A DNA stretch of 64,000 bases from Parasponia andersonii (taxonomy: Eukaryota; Streptophyta; Magnoliopsida; Rosales; Cannabaceae). The stretch spans positions 1,000,823 to 1,064,822 of the forward strand of contig JXTB01000016.1 of assembly GCA_002914805.1 (NCBI GenBank), given 5' to 3'. Below the pieces are notes generated by a model. The model searched no databases and was not told the origin of the DNA. It worked only from the letters and a program-made list of their open reading frames with translations. Shown here one piece after another: positions 1 to 10,744 of the stretch; positions within the stretch are counted from its first letter, which is position 1, and every line of letters starts with the position of its first letter. The position numbers and the translations under genes were made by a program.

Positions 1-68
1 AAAAAAAAAAAATTATTAGTCATGAAAATCTCTAAGCTAAAACAAGTTTCAAGAGTTCAGAAGCTTAC

Positions 69-1660
69 GTTAGCCAGCATCCTCATTGCTGATCCGAAGG
101 CAACCTTGGCGGATCGTCGCTTCAATCGCTCCCAGCCTTCGTCAGATGTGAAACGATCGATGAAGGCTGCGCTCATACCAACTCTCTCCGGTAGCTGGTC
201 GAGGAGTGCGAACAGTTCATCATCTTTATCCACTGGGATCGGTTCTGAGGTAGCAGCTTCAGTAGGAGGTATTGAAGTGCTTGCTGGCTGAGGCGGCGGA
301 GGAGGCGAGCCCGCGGGGACGTCCTCGAAGATGACTTTTCTCTTTTTTGAGCAGTCGACCTTCTCCTTCCCTTTTGACAGCGGCATACTCTCGGGTGTTT
401 TGGTCTTTGCCATTGACCCGAGAGTAGATGGAGGAGCTCGCAGACCACTTCCAATGACCATCTCTGCACAACAGACTGTCAATAAGCGAGGAGATAAAAT
501 ATAAAAGGTTAAAGAAAAAGTGCGATTACCTTCTTCCTGGGGAGGTGGTCGAGGAGCTGGTGGTGATTCGGTCTCTGGCGATGAGGGCTCTGTGCGAGGT
601 GGTGCGGACGGTGCCTTCCTTTTCCTTGTCCTGGAGGACGAGGCACCCAAGTCGGATTTCTTCGACTTCCTCTTCGAGCTCGTTGGTCTGGAAGGAACAA
701 CCGGTGGGTCTGGAAATAAAGCACCCTTTGGAATCAAGCCACAGGCGACCAGGTTCTTTGTTGTGCCTAGAACCTTCCAGTTAAATTCTTCAACTGGAAG
801 CTCGTTGATTGCATAAACTCTTGCGAGCTGGTCACTCGAAAGTCCTGGTCGATCCCTGTTATCTGCGATGACACCAAAAATGCGATCAGCCCAAGAAGAA
901 CAGATAAACAAACAAGACAGCAAGTTAGAAGATTACCTACCGGGGTTTTGGAAGAAACCATTGGCAGCATATTCAAAATGAAAAATGGATTTTTCCATTT
1001 TCCCATATTGTTGCGAACCCCGTAGATCGTTTTAATGGCTTGATTCGACCACTTGCTCGCATAGAAGAAGCCGAAGTCCGATGGGTTTGATTTCACTTGG
1101 TAGAACCAAGCGAACTCCTCGGGTGAAGGAGTTTCTAAGCCTAATTTATGGTATAAAATATACAAGCCTACAATATACCTATATGTATTGGGAGTTAATT
1201 GAAAGGGGACGACCCCATAGTAATCTATAACCGACTGTATGTACGGATGGAGAGGCAGGTGCACGCCACATTTCAGAACCGCCTCAGAAAAGGAAGCAAG
1301 TCCGCGAGGTGGTGTATGGGGGCGGTTGAACTCCATTGGCAGGCGCATAGGGATACTGATCTTGTAGCTGCTCGCGATTTTTCTAAGTTTGTTCGAGGTG
1401 CAGCTCGTTCGGACGTTTACGCAAGACCAGTTTCCCTCTACATATGAGTAACCGGAAGAGAATGCCGGAGCATCCCTAACGTGTTTAGGCCACTGATCTT
1501 GGGGAAGATCGCCTATTCGGGGGCTGCTTTGTCTTACCCCGGTTATTTCTATCTCGGGTTCAGACGCGGGGTAATCCTCAAGGTTAATAGTACTAACGCT
1601 TGAGCCGGATTCCCCGGAAAAAGCATTTCCTTCCCTAAAAAGTTCTTCACTACTAGACAT
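69..1660 (-). CDS. Antisense accessory gene of Tat element A (partial, 3 of 4 exons)
   Basis: Spliced gene read on the minus strand, opposite to the parent retrotransposon. Comparing three copies in this window gives exons 1660-937, 862-530 and 463-69, with introns 863-936 and 464-529; phases agree across both junctions, and the donor at 68-63 leads to a fourth exon left of the window. Exon 1 encodes an acidic N-terminus, then a region matching the plant 'putative gypsy type transposon' domain PF04195 (motifs LPLHPYI, YYGVVPFQLTPN, YRYIVGLYILYHKLG, EFAWFYQVK). Exon 2 holds a Lys/Arg and Ser/Pro-rich linker (KRKSKKSD, RTRKRKAP) that could act as a nuclear localisation signal. Exon 3 continues with KKRKV and a conserved DELFALLDQLPE block. 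No stop interrupts the spliced 484 codons, so this copy looks intact as far as visible. The family is known from additional ORFs of plant gypsy elements; its biochemical role is unknown. Confidence 0.75.
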
Positions 1661-2144
1661 CTGAAAAGAAATATACAAGGGTTCAAATATTTAAGGATTT
1701 ATCCTAAGGTTACATACGTTTATCTACAAAGTTCATCAGAAAAGCTCGAGCAGTTCATCAGAAAAGCTCGAGCAGTTCGTCAGAAATGTTCGAGCAGTTC
1801 ATCAGTAGATGAACCGTCAGTTCGGAAGGAGAAAATTTAGGGTATCAGACCCTAGGGATTCTCTTCGCAGGACCATTTCCAGTAAATCTATTTTACAGAC
1901 TAAAGAAAAAGAAAGGAATAAAATTCTTATTTCACTTTGGTGGAATAAGTTTTTTCCAGATTGTAGTTTCCAATAGTGACAGAAATAAGGAGGAATACTA
2001 ACCTTTCTTCGAGAGTTGGTTGATTCAACGATGAAGAAGCGGCTGTAATTGGAGCGATCTGAGAGAATGGCGTTAGGGTTTTTCTGAAGTTTTCTGCAGT
2101 TCTGAATAAAATGAAGGAGAGAAGAGATTTCGGATGTTTATATA
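1661..2144 (-). promoter_or_regulatory. Promoter, 5'-UTR exon and 5'-UTR intron of the antisense gene in element A
   Basis: Read on the minus strand, a TATA-like box (TATATAAA) at 2144-2137 is followed by a non-coding exon ending at 2003 with GAAGAAAG|GTTAGT. The intron (2002-1661) ends TTTTCAG exactly at the start codon of the coding exon. Element B has the same arrangement (5'-UTR donor at 29105, acceptor abutting the ATG at 29513), which supports it as real rather than chance. It implies the antisense gene has a promoter separate from the LTR. Confidence 0.55.
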
Positions 2145-2466
2145 ATCTGACCACCGTTAGATCGCAGCCGTAGATCAGAAGATTCGAATTTCAAATCGGA
2201 AGGCCGAAGATCGCGCGGGATTTGAATTCATCCGAAAGGTCAGGGTAATTTGAAATTTAAAAGATTTGCTGACGGTTGGTGTCAATCACGTATTCCTCGA
2301 ATTTCGTTTCTGGCTACACGTGTTCGGTTCTGGCAAAAAGGAGGATACGCGTGATCTTGAAAGAAGATTTGAAGTCTGACGGATCTTCGATTAACTCAAA
2401 TCACAGGTTCTATGACGTCATAAGGTCGCAAGGTAGTCAGAAGCTCCATTTCGTCCTAAAGAACTA

Positions 2467-2484
2467 ATGGAGCTGGGGAGCAAT
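2467..2484 (+). promoter_or_regulatory. Polypurine tract of Tat element A
   Basis: A purine-rich run (GGAGCTGGGGAG) directly before the LTR start TGTTGTACGG. It is the site expected for plus-strand priming during reverse transcription. The same sequence context (AAGAACTAATGGAG) precedes the 3' LTR of element C. Confidence 0.7.
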
Positions 2485-3305
2485 TGTTGTACGGTCTAAA
2501 ATCCTAAGGTTGCATATGATGTATATGCGACCTCCTCTGTGAAGGATATGTGCGACCTTCCACATATAGAATATATGCGACCTCCTCTGTGATGTTTACA
2601 TGCGACCTCCTCCATGATGTTTATATGCGACCTCTTCTGCAGGTTTTTATGCGACCTTCTCCGTATAGTTTTCCTTAATAAACAGGGAACCTATAGGAAA
2701 GGGGAAACACAAAAACACTATAAAGGAAACCTACAAGAAGAGGGAACTAGGTAAATGCAGTAAAGGAAACCTACAAGGAAAGGGAAACTGAAGACTCCTA
2801 TTTGCAAGTAACTAAGTTATCCTTTTCGAGTAGTTATCTAATTGTATTGTTTGTAATTATCCAGTTATCCGTTTTGAATAATTATCCAATTACTTAATTG
2901 GATAATTACCCAATTGTATAGTTACCCGTTTATTCAATTAAGGATCCTAGAGACATAAGGAACCTAGGGGGATAGGGTCACTACCATCTATATAAAGGGA
3001 GGTTGTATGTTCCGAAAGATCAGATCACACATTCTGGGCAGAAACAAGTCAGAGAGAGTAGAAGTTAGAGCAAATACACGCTTAGGGTGGTCTAAGTCTT
3101 GAGCGTTCCCCATTAGCATTCGAGTATTGTACCCTTGAATATTCATCAATATAGTGAGAAAACAGTGGACGTAGGCTCATCTTTTTTGGGACCGAACCAC
3201 TATAAATCCTTGTCTTCTTATTTACTTTGATTATTTCTCTCAATTTACACAAACCACATCTCTTAATTATTCATAAATTTATTGTTGATAAAACATCCAT
3301 CAACA
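2485..3305 (+). repeat. 3' LTR of Tat element A
   Basis: Starts TGTTGTACGGTCTAAAATC and ends ACATCCATCAACA, the same termini as the LTRs of elements B and C. At 821 bp it is longer than those of B (614 bp) and C (about 592 bp). A TATA box (CTATATAAAGGG) lies near 2989-2996. The rest of the element is left of the window, so the target duplication cannot be verified; the base run just outside the LTR is AGTAT (3306-3310). Confidence 0.85.
2520..2670 (+). repeat. TGCGACCT tandem array inside the LTR of element A
   Basis: Six imperfect units of about 24-27 bp, each containing TGCGACCT followed by CCTCTGTG- or TCTCCG-like sequence, in the U3 part of the LTR upstream of its TATA box. Single or paired derivatives (GCGACCTCCTCCG and its complement) occur in the LTRs of elements B and C. 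Position and periodicity suggest an upstream promoter/enhancer array; that role is inferred. Confidence 0.7.
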
Positions 3306-4319
3306 AGTATTAATGCCAGGTGATGCTTACAGTCAAGCGATCATTTACTATACAAATTAGCAGAGAGTCCCATGCGCGTATATTTTTGGCGTAAAATTAT
3401 GACAGCGACTGCAAAAACTGAACTCTCTCTTGGTAATTGAGCATTTCGTCGGTCAAATTTATAAAGAAGAAAAAGTGGCCACTTGTACTCATTTTTCAAC
3501 GTACATAGATCCAGAATAACATGCACTAAATTAATTATGTTGGGTTATATTTAATTTCTTAAGTGGGCTTTCATATGTGATACAATTAGGTTAAGCTGGC
3601 AAATGCCATTTTTATTAACCAAATAATTAAACATAACACCACCATTAAAAGCCTACCACTTTTCATAGAGAAAAGACAATTCTATCATAAAAAACCTCAG
3701 ATCTTATTGAACATTTCGAATCTGGGTTTGGGTTGATCAAGAATAAGGTCCGAGCAAAGTAATCAAAAAGAACAAGGCCCGAGCGAAGAATGGCCAAAGT
3801 TCTACAAACCCAAGACTGGTGATCTAAAGCTTGGTCGAGTAATGATAATCGATGGCAACGATGTTGATGGTGGCACTGAAGGCCGAAGCGGAGAGTGGTG
3901 GTCGAGTTGAAGAGGAGAGAGAGGGGCAACGGTGGAGAGAAGAGAGGAGAAAAAATCTGATTTCAGAATTTGAAGGAAAGGAATAAGAAATGAATCTGGG
4001 CATGAAAGTAGCATGGTACATTCATATGTGGAGGAAAATAAAGGACAAACAAGGGCAGTATGGACCTTTCAGATGTAAACAATGGTTTTTTGGGGAGTGA
4101 TGATACGATTCATTTAACCACTCTGTAGAAGTGGCAACCACCTAACTCTTCTAGGATATTTATTATATGGGATATCTTAATCGATTGTGCCAATTGGTGA
4201 TCTAACTTTCTGGCAGGCTTTATAATATATGGAAACCAAATAATAGTCAAATAGTTGATATGATGAGGTCACAATTGGGAAATGTGGTATATAAAGGAAC
4301 TATAAATGTTATGGTCCCA
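3306..4319. other. Non-coding stretch between element A and the copia remnant
   Basis: AT-rich sequence with only short open frames lacking recognisable domains. A purine-rich segment near 3860-3960 creates overlapping serine/proline-rich minus-strand frames, which look like composition artefacts. The part from about 4120 probably belongs to the upstream part of the copia LTR (TATAAAGGAAC near 4293), but its exact border is not visible. Confidence 0.5.
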
Positions 4320-4540
4320 AGAAAAATTGACTATGGAAGACCATTAATTCTCGTATTCGAGTATTCTTGTTTGTGTGTACATGATTGAACTCTACCATTT
4401 TGGTACGATCATGAGCTCGATTTCCTTGACAATAATAGTTATGGCTTTAGGTAATTTTTCTAGTCCTCAGTAAAACTATTTTGATAATTTGAAATGATTG
4501 ATTTTAAGATTGTATTAGTTTATTTCAATCTATGAATTAT
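4320..4540 (+). repeat. Copia 5' LTR remnant
   Basis: Shares long stretches with 14130-14340, such as GGAAGA-CATTAAT, GATCATGAGCT, and TTTTGATAATTTGAAA-GATTGAT. A TATA-like TATAAAGG lies just upstream near 4293. Similarity is roughly three quarters by eye. The LTR start is not resolved and may lie near 4120. Confidence 0.55.
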
Positions 4541-4849
4541 GTCTGTTAAGTGATATTAAAACAAAATTATGATTAAATTATTAGGAATATATGTGCATAT
4601 ATTCTAGTTTGAATATCTATTCTTATTTGACTTTTTAGGGTTTAGATTTTACGTTTGTGATTTGACTTTTTTATGATTTTGTTTGGAAAATCCTTTGATT
4701 TCTATTGCTGTTATTGTGGTTTGAAGAGTAAATATGGGTTTTAGGTCATAAAGTATGGAATTTAAGGCTAAAAATATTGAAAATCATATCAGGGTCAAGT
4801 TATCCAACTTCAAAATTGGAAAATTATGATTTTAACAAAGGCAATCAGT

Positions 4850-5503
4850 TGTTACGCCCCGTTCATTTGATTTCTCAAAATCTAAATATTGTTGCGCATA
4901 GTTCTAAGATCCTCTATATATACTACTTACCCTAAAGGATAAAGGAAGGCTCTAGAACGTGGTGAACATTTCTAGAATGATCAAGAGAGGTCTTAGCCAT
5001 ACTAGAAGAATCTAAATAGCGCTACTAAGTCCTAGAAGACTCTAGATAAGACCGGATAGTAATAGATGAGTTAGGACAGTCCTAGAAGCTCCTAAAATGA
5101 TTTCGAAGAAGCAAGATGGTGGGTAAACCTCGTAGAATGATCTAGGCTATGCTTGTTCTAGATTTCTCTATGTAAATATCTTTGTAGATATTACTATTTT
5201 ATTTGGGAATATTCTAGACCTTTTGTAAGATCATGTCATTTGACATGATCATAACCCTTGATTAGTTTAGGCTTTTCTTATATAAAGGACCTCTTGGGTT
5301 TATTTGTATATTAGTCTCATTGGTGAGAGTTGTAAGCATTCTAAGAGTAACATAAAACTTTCATTCACTCAAACTCTCTTATCCTTGCCACTTTGTCTCA
5401 AAATTTACTCTAAGTCCATTTCTTAAGTGTTGTATGTTAACTTAGTACGACAGACTGTGCTAAGTGCCGCATGGTTGTCTAGTCTGAGACTAGGGTCGTG
5501 ACA
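4850..5503 (+). repeat. Chromovirus LTR copy 1 (full length)
   Basis: Begins TGTTACGCCCC and ends GGTCGTGACA; 654 bp against 655 bp for the copy at 10745-11399. It holds several TCTAGA/CCTAGAA motifs in its first half and a TATA box (TATATAAAGGACC) near 5279. It is not followed by a primer binding site, so it is not the working 5' LTR of the coding region. Confidence 0.85.
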
Positions 5504-5848
5504 CAGTGCTACGACACCAAGTCTCCAGCTGAGACTTTAATCAAACTTTGACCATCGCTGACTTAATTTAAAATTATGAACTTATTTTTTGGGTAGAGTT
5601 GAGTAGTTTCTGACTCAATTCAAGGGTTCCAACCTGAAACTTGGCCAATTAAGATTAATTTATCTCAACCTACCTAAAGTTAACCCACACTTTATCCGTT
5701 AAAAACTCTATTCAGTTTTAAAAGTTGACAAAAGTGCATAACCTCAAGTGGCCTTTATTTGTGTTTAAAAAACTTTGATTATTTGTGCATTATGGTTGTT
5801 TTCTTTGCATAATTTTTCTTGTATATTAAAATAAATGATTTGAAATAA
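5504..5848 (+). repeat. Duplicated segment X, left copy
   Basis: 345 bp starting CAGTGCTACGACACC, repeated at 11400-11745 with about 6 percent differences over the first 150 bp by eye. In the right copy X continues into non-LTR sequence, so X is most likely the original flanking sequence (inside the copia element) that was duplicated together with the adjacent LTR. It ends at ATAA, the overlap with the next truncated LTR. Confidence 0.8.
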
Positions 5849-6098
5849 CCCTTGATTGGTTTAGACTTTGTCTATATAAAGGACCCCTTGAGTTTATTTG
5901 TACACAAATCCCATTGGTGAGAGTTGTAAGCATTCTAATAGTAATATAAAGCTTTCATTCACTCAAACTCTCTTATCCTTACCACTTTATCTCAAAGCTT
6001 ATTCTAAGTCTCTTTCTTAAGTGTTAGTAAGCTAACTTAGTACGATAGACTGTGCTAAGTTCCACATGATTGTCTAGTTTGAGGCTAGAGTCGTGACA
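5845..6098 (+). repeat. 5'-truncated chromovirus LTR (working 5' LTR remnant)
   Basis: Matches the last 250 or so bases of the full LTRs (TATATAAAGGACC through GTCGTGACA) and is directly followed by the primer binding site, so it is the original 5' LTR without its first 400 bases. It is more diverged from the copy at 10745 than the copy at 4850 is, judged by eye. Confidence 0.8.
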
Positions 6099-6101
6099 GC
6101 G

Positions 6102-6113
6102 TGGTATCAGAGC
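6102..6113 (+). promoter_or_regulatory. Primer binding site, initiator Met-tRNA type
   Basis: TGGTATCAGAGC, the classic plant retrotransposon site complementary to the 3' end of initiator methionine tRNA. It lies three bases after the end of the truncated LTR. Confidence 0.9.
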
Positions 6114-6152
6114 TTTAGTTGCTTGTTATATCTTAGTGGTTCCATTATCTAT

Positions 6153-7320
6153 ATGAAGACCATGGCTGCAACTCCTGATCCCGTCGAAGTTGGTACTTCC
6201 GAACGTGGGCGTGATGAAGGGAAGAAAAGTGTTATTTGCAGCAAGTCAAGGGATGTAGTAACTAGCTTAGAGGCTAGAGTGTCCAGAGTAGAGTCTAACT
6301 TAGACACATTGGACGAGCGAGTAGATGATCTAGATAACTGTTGCAACAGTTTGGAGACCGAAGATACAGAGATCCACAGCGGCATCAAAGATGCACTTGG
6401 TGGGCTAGAGGCCGACTTAAGGCATGAAATTTAGTCCCTTTATTTGGAGATTGCTAAGGTACGAGATCTCTTATAAAGAGAACTCACTAATGTGTTACTT
6501 AGAGTAGATGAGATGGGTGGTGATCTTACTTTATACAAGCGAGCGGTGGCCACGGGGGTGACCACTACCACAACCATTGAGGCAAGGAAGGTCGAGATGC
6601 TCAAACCAAAGACATTCAATGGTAGTCGAAATGCTCGAGAAGTTAAGAACATCCTATGGAAACTCAAGTAATACTTCGAGGCAGCCGGTTTGACGGATGA
6701 TGCTAGTAAAATTTAGAATGCTACCTTGTATCTAACCAATACTGCCATGCTATGATGGAGGTAGAGACAAGGGGAGATACAACCAAGGATGTGAACTATA
6801 GCCGCTTTTGATGATTTCAAGAGAGAGCTTAAGAGGCAATTCTTCCACAAGAATGCTGAAAATGAGGTGAGAGGCCATCTTCACCGTCTTAAATAATCTA
6901 GCAATGTTAGAGGCTTTTTGAAAGAGCTTACCACACTCTTGCTCGAAGTCCTTGATACTTTAAATAAAGATGCCCTGTTCTTGTTCATGGATAGTCTTCA
7001 GAATTGGGTCAAGTTAGAGCTCAAGCACCGGAGTGTCTAGGACTTGACCGATGCTATTGTTATAGTAGAGAGCCTTGTTGATTATTCTACTAACAAAGAC
7101 CCGTCTAAGGCCAAAAATAAGAAGGGTAGTGGAGCAAAGAGTGGGGAAGAGTAAACAAAAGGAGGACAATAGAACAAAGATAGTGCCTTCTACAAGCACA
7201 AAGACAAAGGTAAAGAGATGGAAAATCATAACTTCTTCAAGCCAAGAGTAAAGTGCTTCCTTTGTGATGGGCCATATTGGGCACATGGGTACCCTAAGAA
7301 GAAAGCTCTTAATGCCTTAA
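6153..7320 (+). pseudogene. Chromovirus gag (broken)
   Basis: The ATG at 6153 opens a 93-codon frame with a heptad-like coiled-coil stretch (VTSLEARVSRVES..LDTLDERVDDLDN), as usual near the start of this gag type. A stop at 6432 interrupts it, and gag-like sequence continues in shifted frames through about 7200. The C-terminal zinc knuckle near 7253-7300 reads CFLCDGPYWAHGYPKK: the first two cysteines remain, but the expected histidine and last cysteine are replaced by tyrosines, so it should not bind zinc. Not functional. Confidence 0.8.
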
Positions 7321-9250
7321 TTGCCTCTAAGCCAAGCCAAGAAGGAGGTGATAGGGAAGATGGTGGTGCACGTATTGGTTCTTTACAACTCCTCAATGCC
7401 TTACAATCAACCCCTAAGTCACAAGCTAAGGGCTTACTCTTTATGGATGCAACAATCAATGGCAAGGCTATTAAAGCTTTGGTTGATACGAGTGCATTCT
7501 ACAACTTCATCTCTATTGAGGAAGCCAGGTGGTTGGGCTTGTTGGTGTCCAATAGAAGATGCTCCCTCAAGGTAGTAAATTTAGCAAAACACCCTATCCA
7601 TGGGGTCGCTTATTGTTTTAAGGCTAGCTTAGGTGCATGGGCTGGCTAACTTGACTTATCAGTGGTACTTATGAACGACTTTGCGGTAGTACTTGGTTTG
7701 GAGTTCCTTGATACAATACGGTCATTCCCTATTCCCTTTGCCAATTCCATGAGCATCATGGATGGTAAAAAGGCTTGTGTGGTATCAATGGAGTGGTCCA
7801 CGAAAGCGAAAAATAAAGTACTCTATGTACTTCAATTCAAGAAGGGCTTGAAAAGGAAGAAGGAGAATTACTTGACCATCCTAAAGAAGCACGATGATGA
7901 AGAGTTGGAACCTCAAGATAACTTGCCCATGGAGGTGCAAGCTGTCTTGAATGAATTCCAAAATGTGATATCTGATGTCCTGCCCAAGAAACTTCTACGT
8001 AGGAGGGAGGTGGATCATGAAATCGAGCTTGAGCTAAGCATGAGGCCACCCGTGATGAGTCTCTATCAAATGGCCCCTCCAGAGTTAGCGAAACTTCGAA
8101 AACAACTAGAAGAGTTGCTTGATGTGGGTTTTATCAGGCTCTCTAAAACCTCTTTTTAGTTCCCCGATGTTGTTCCAGAAGAAGAAAGATAGCTCACTAA
8201 GGATGTGCGTTGATTATCGGGCTCTTAACAAGGTAACGGTGAAGAACAAGTACCTCATCCCACTTATTGCCAACTTGTTTGATTAACTTGGGAATGTTAG
8301 ATACTTCTCGAAGCTTGATTTGCGCTCAGGGCATAACTAAGTACACATAGCAGAGGAAGATGAGCCCAAGACCATATGCGTGACAAGGTATGGTACTTAT
8401 GAGTTCTTAATTATGCCATTTGGTCTTACCAATGCATCTGCTACCTTCTGCACCCTCATGAATAAGTTATTCCATTCTTACCTTGATCAGTTCGTGGTAG
8501 TCTATCTTAATGATATAGTCATCTATAGCAAAATTATGGAAGAACACTTAGAATATTTGAGGAAAGTATTCGAGGTCCTGAGAGAAAATTAACTATTTAT
8601 TAAGAAAGAGAAGTGCTCCTTTGCCCACGAAGAAGTGATGTTCCTAGGGCATAAGATACAAGTCATCCAAGAGTGGGAACCTCCTACTAAGGTGCCGGAG
8701 TTGAGATCTTTCCCTAGACTTGTGAACTATTATAGGTGGTTCATCAAGTCCTACTCAGCAAGAGCAGTGACACTTACTAACCTGCTCAAGAAGAACAAGT
8801 CTTGAAAGTGGACACCTGAGTGTCAAGTCTTATTCGAAGACTTAAAGAAGGCAGTAAGCAAAAAGCTGATTCTCGGCTTGCCTGACCACTCTAAGGTATA
8901 TGAGCTTCACACGATACCTTTAACTTTGCTACTGATGGAGTACTAATACAAGAAGGGCATCCCATTGCTTATGAAAGTAACAAGCTCAATGACTACGAGA
9001 GACGCTACACGGTGCAAGAAAAAGAGATGACTACCATCATCCATTGCCTAAGGGTGTAGCAGCACTACTTGTTGGGTACTCACTTCACGATCATGATCGA
9101 CAACGCAACCACAAGCTACTTTCAAACTCAGCAAAAGTTGAGTCCTAAACAAGCTCGGTGGCAAGATTTCTTGGCAAAATTTGACTATTGGCTTGAATAC
9201 AAGCTTGAGAATGCCAATGTGGTAGCAGATGTCCTAAGTAGAAAGGTGAA
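7321..9250 (+). pseudogene. Chromovirus protease, reverse transcriptase and RNase H (broken)
   Basis: Protease region near 7440-7560: FMDATINGKAIKALVDTSA; the active-site triplet appears as D-T-S where D-T-G is expected. Reverse transcriptase runs from about 7930 (AVLNEFQNVISDVLP, LYQMAPPELAKLRKQL) through SKLDLRSGHN, YEFLIMPFGLTNA and YLNDIVIYSK near 8503-8530; the catalytic YxDD box has Asn in place of its first Asp. RNase H follows to about 9240 (QQKLSPKQARWQDFLAKFDYW, NVVADVLSRK). Frames are split by stops at 8157, 8283, 8338, 8590 and others. Substitutions in two active sites plus stops show a dead copy. Confidence 0.85.
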
Positions 9251-10727
9251 GTTGGTCACCTTAAGCAATCCCGATAGTACCTTGATGAAAAAGATCAAGG
9301 AAGGACTAGAACACAATGTTCTTACAAAGAGCCTACTGCCACTAGTGAAGGAAAGAAAGGCAAGACATTTTTGGCTGAGGAACAGACTTTTCTACCCCAA
9401 AGGCAGCAGACTCTATGTGTCTAAGTGGAAGAACTTAGTTAAAGAGCTTATTAAATAGTGCCACGACTCTTTGTGGACTGGTCACCTAGGTCAGAAGCGC
9501 ATTCTTACTCTTATCAAAGCTATCTATTATTAGCCTCATCTGAGGGATAATGTTAAAGCTTATGTGCAAACTTGTCTTGTGTGCCAAAAAGATAAGGTGT
9601 AACAATAATCACCGGATGGATTGTCGGAACCTCTTTCCATTTCTGAGAGGCCGTGGGAGAGCATCTCTATGGACTCTATCACTGGTCTGCCAAAGTTGGA
9701 AGGCTTTAGCAGTGTTATAGTGGTAGTTGATCGCTTCAGCAAGTATGCTACCTTCATAGCTGCTTCACTTGATTGTCCTACCGATGAGACTGCGCAGCTC
9801 TTCATGAAGCATGTTATGAAGTTTTGGAGAGTCCCGTCGAACATTGTAAGTGACCTCAACCCTCGGTTTACGGGAAAGTTTTGGACGGAACTATTCAAGT
9901 TGATGGGTTCAGACTTGAACTTTTCTACTAGCTTTCATCCCCAAAGTAATGGCCAGATAGAAATGGTGAATGCCTTACTAGAGCTATACTTGAGGCACTT
10001 TGTGAGTGCCAACCAAAAAGATTGGGCAAAATTATTTGGTGTAGCCCAATTCTCCTTTAATCTCCAAAAGAACGAGTCTACGGGTAAGAGTCCCTTTGAG
10101 ATAGTCATGGGTCAACAACTTATGACTCCACATGCCTAAGTGATAAGTTAGAGTGGGAAGAGTCCTGTGGCATGCTAAGACATGGCATGAGCAAGTAGAG
10201 TTGGCTAAGGCCTACTTAAACAAAGCTTCAAAAAGATTGAAAAAGTAGGCTAGCAAAAAGAGGAGAGATGTTGAGTACTATGAAGGGGATTTAGTCTTTG
10301 TCAAGCTACTACCCCAATTCAAAACCTTAAGAAAGGTGTGTAAAAAGTTGGTATGCAAGTACGAGGGTTCTTGTACTCAAGCATATGGGTAAGGTCTCCT
10401 ATAAGCTTCAACTTCCTGCCAAGTTAAAAAATTTCCCTATCTTCCATATTAGTATGCTAAAACCCTACATAGAGACGAGGAAGACTCTTCAAAAAGCAAG
10501 TCTAAAAGGGTTCCTACTGCTGTAGTAACCTCTTTTGATAAAGAGATGGAGTGTATTCTAGCTGATCACTTAATCTGTCGACATGGTGTGCCTTATTATC
10601 AAGAATACCAGTGAACTGGAAGAATTTACCTAAGGTCAAAGCTAGATGGGAGCATGAGGATGCCCTATGGAAATTCAAAGACCATATCGAGCGGCTCAAA
10701 GTTGATGGTATGACCAGAACATCGTGA
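9251..10727 (+). pseudogene. Chromovirus integrase with C-terminal chromodomain (broken)
   Basis: The HHCC zinc-binding part lies around 9390-9600 (VCQKDK). The core lies within 9621-10139: MDSITGLPK, VVVDRFSKYATF, a catalytic-region VSDLNPRFTGKFW (Asn where the core usually has Arg or Asp), and FHPQSNGQIEMVNALLE with Met at the usual catalytic Glu neighbourhood (TE becomes EM). A separate frame around 10535-10700 encodes a chromodomain-like module (DHLICRHG, VNWKNLP, ARWEHEDALW), ending at the TGA at 10727. Chromodomains guide chromovirus integration to particular chromatin. Several stops and frameshifts are present. Confidence 0.8.
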
Positions 10728-10731
10728 ACTT

Positions 10732-10744
10732 GAGTGGGGGAAGG
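10732..10744 (+). promoter_or_regulatory. Polypurine tract of the chromovirus
   Basis: GAGTGGGGGAAGG directly before the right LTR start TGTTATGCCCC; the expected plus-strand primer site. Confidence 0.85.

Noticed and set aside
57..816. Several overlapping long frames on both strands
   Set aside because: Frames on the plus strand and in other minus phases are shadows of the GC-richer exons 2 and 3 of the antisense gene; only one phase matches copies B and C.
2510..2670. CRISPR-like array of short repeats
   Set aside because: Units are imperfect, contiguous and inside a retrotransposon LTR of a plant; no spacers.
3663..4021. Minus-strand serine/proline-rich open frames
   Set aside because: Created by a purine-rich plus strand; they overlap in different phases and show no domain or signal.
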